The translations under genes were made by a program, and so were the position numbers. The notes beneath the pieces are model-generated. The model saw nothing but the letters and a program-made list of their open reading frames with translations. It was not told where the DNA came from and made no database searches. Shown here piece by piece: positions 63,425-64,000 of a stretch of 64,000 bases of DNA. Position 1 is the stretch's first letter; each line of letters begins with the position of its first letter. This stretch comes from Acidobacteriota bacterium (GTDB lineage: Bacteria > Acidobacteriota > Blastocatellia > Pyrinomonadales > Pyrinomonadaceae), in the NCBI GenBank assembly GCA_016715115.1, contig JADKBM010000004.1:1116001-1180000 (forward strand). Reading direction: 5' to 3'.

Positions 63425-63940
63425 ATGTGGAACGATACAGATATACCTCTCGCGGTGTTTTTCACCGTCCGTTGCTACGGGACATGGTTGCATGGTGATG
63501 ATCGCGGATCTGTTGACCGAGATCATAACGGCTACGGAACTCCACGGCTCACCCCGAACAAACCCTGGAATGACTCAAAGCGCGATCAGATGAAACATGA
63601 TCCGGTTCGCTTGAACGCACCGAGGCGTCGCTCCGTGCGCCGGGCGATCACCGAAACCGCGGAAAAACGGCGCTGGAAAATACTCGCGCAAAATGTCCGC
63701 ACAAATCACTTTCATTGCGTGATCGACATCGGCGCAACAAAGGCCAAGCGTGCTTTGGGCGCGTTGAAGGCGAACGCCACACGCCAAATGCGTGAGGACG
63801 GTTGCTGGCGACACGAGCACAGTCCGTGGGCGGAAAAGGGCAGCTGCCGAAATCTCTGGAATGATCGAAGCATCTTCGAGGCCTGCGACTATGTCTTGAA
63901 CGGTCAGGGAGATGAACTGCCTGATTTTGATTGGTGGTGA
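63425..63940 (+). CDS. REP-associated tyrosine transposase (RAYT, Y1_Tnp-like)
   Basis: A 171-residue protein beginning MWNDTDIPLAVFFTVRCYGTWL. The HuH motif is NHFHCVI (near residues 97-103) and the single catalytic Tyr is in EACDYVLNGQGDELP near the C-terminus. The family makes a 5' phosphotyrosine link to single-stranded hairpin DNA and moves or maintains REP repeats. There are no TnpB or IS200 ends. The palindromes that flank it (63128-63345 and 63942-63985) are its likely substrates. Confidence 0.85.
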   Translation: MWNDTDIPLAVFFTVRCYGTWLHGDDRGSVDRDHNGYGTPRLTPNKPWNDSKRDQMKHDPVRLNAPRRRSVRRAITETAEKRRWKILAQNVRTNHFHCVIDIGATKAKRALGALKANATRQMREDGCWRHEHSPWAEKGSCRNLWNDRSIFEACDYVLNGQGDELPDFDWW

Positions 63941-63941
63941 T

Positions 63942-63985
63942 GCACCGCTCCCGGTGCGGCGGGCTGACGGGATGAAGGTTGGGTG
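63942..63985. repeat. REP-like palindrome downstream of the RAYT gene
   Basis: GCACCG (63942-63947) pairs with CGGTGC (63952-63957), followed by GGCGGGCTGACGGG, which resembles the CTGACGGGTGCGG motif upstream of the gene. The window ends close by. Confidence 0.65.
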
Positions 63986-64000
63986 AGAATGCATTTGCCG

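Overview
The window looks like a chromosomal segment of an Acidobacteriota bacterium, most likely of the Blastocatellia/Pyrinomonadaceae type. That placement is inferred from an acidobacterial-type VWFA-domain protein, FG-GAP secreted proteins, an OFA transporter, a winged-helix regulator paired with a membrane protein, and intergenic spacers full of 7-bp-period repeats. No rRNA is present to confirm it. Gene density is high and most proteins are full length.

Layout: 1-4141 holds the 3' part of an M13 metallopeptidase, an OFA-family transporter and a lone AAA ATPase. 4142-6275 is an AT-richer block of small plus-strand genes (MazEF-like pair, small membrane proteins, a YcxB-like protein) with a repeated, attC-like element after two of the genes. 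6286-21211 is one long minus-strand information-processing cluster read from a good promoter at 21183-21211: tRNA-Tyr, tRNA-Gly, tRNA-Thr, tuf, rpmG, tRNA-Trp, secE, nusG, rplK, rplA, rplJ, rplL, rpoB, rpoC, then a hairpin terminator. 21220-26749 carries xerD and a set of membrane/redox/regulatory genes. 26995-29010 is a long palindromic repeat split by an IS110-family element. 29119-46822 has a GT-C-like membrane protein, a lipoprotein, ettA, a PAS-GGDEF-EAL protein, a group of envelope/glycan-type genes (asnB, methyltransferases, a GT2 glycosyltransferase), an asparaginase, a HIT protein and thyA. 46834-48575 is an IS1182-like element with a broken transposase. 48589-59797 is a run of housekeeping and secreted-protein genes (OmpA-like, VWFA, FmdB-type zinc ribbon, lipocalin, trxB, PilZ, crotonase, tRNA-Ala, SH3, arsM, trmO, FG-GAP) separated by long repeat arrays. 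59798-64000 is accessory: a PD-(D/E)XK-like/DUF2075 protein, an HNH endonuclease that appears 5'-truncated, and a REP-associated tyrosine transposase flanked by palindromes.

The points that most deserve checking are: the integron-like small-gene block at 4345-6275; the IS110 element with a 0.6-kb structured non-coding end (candidate bridge RNA), inserted in a palindrome whose intact copy lies at 50087-50310; the RAYT/REP cluster at 63128-63985; a four-CxxC-type insertion in the RpoB N-terminal region; and the pervasive heptanucleotide arrays, many built as inverted pairs. All disrupted transposase frames in the window are single-base shifts that can be placed in G-rich runs, so assembly error in multicopy elements is a real alternative to decay.
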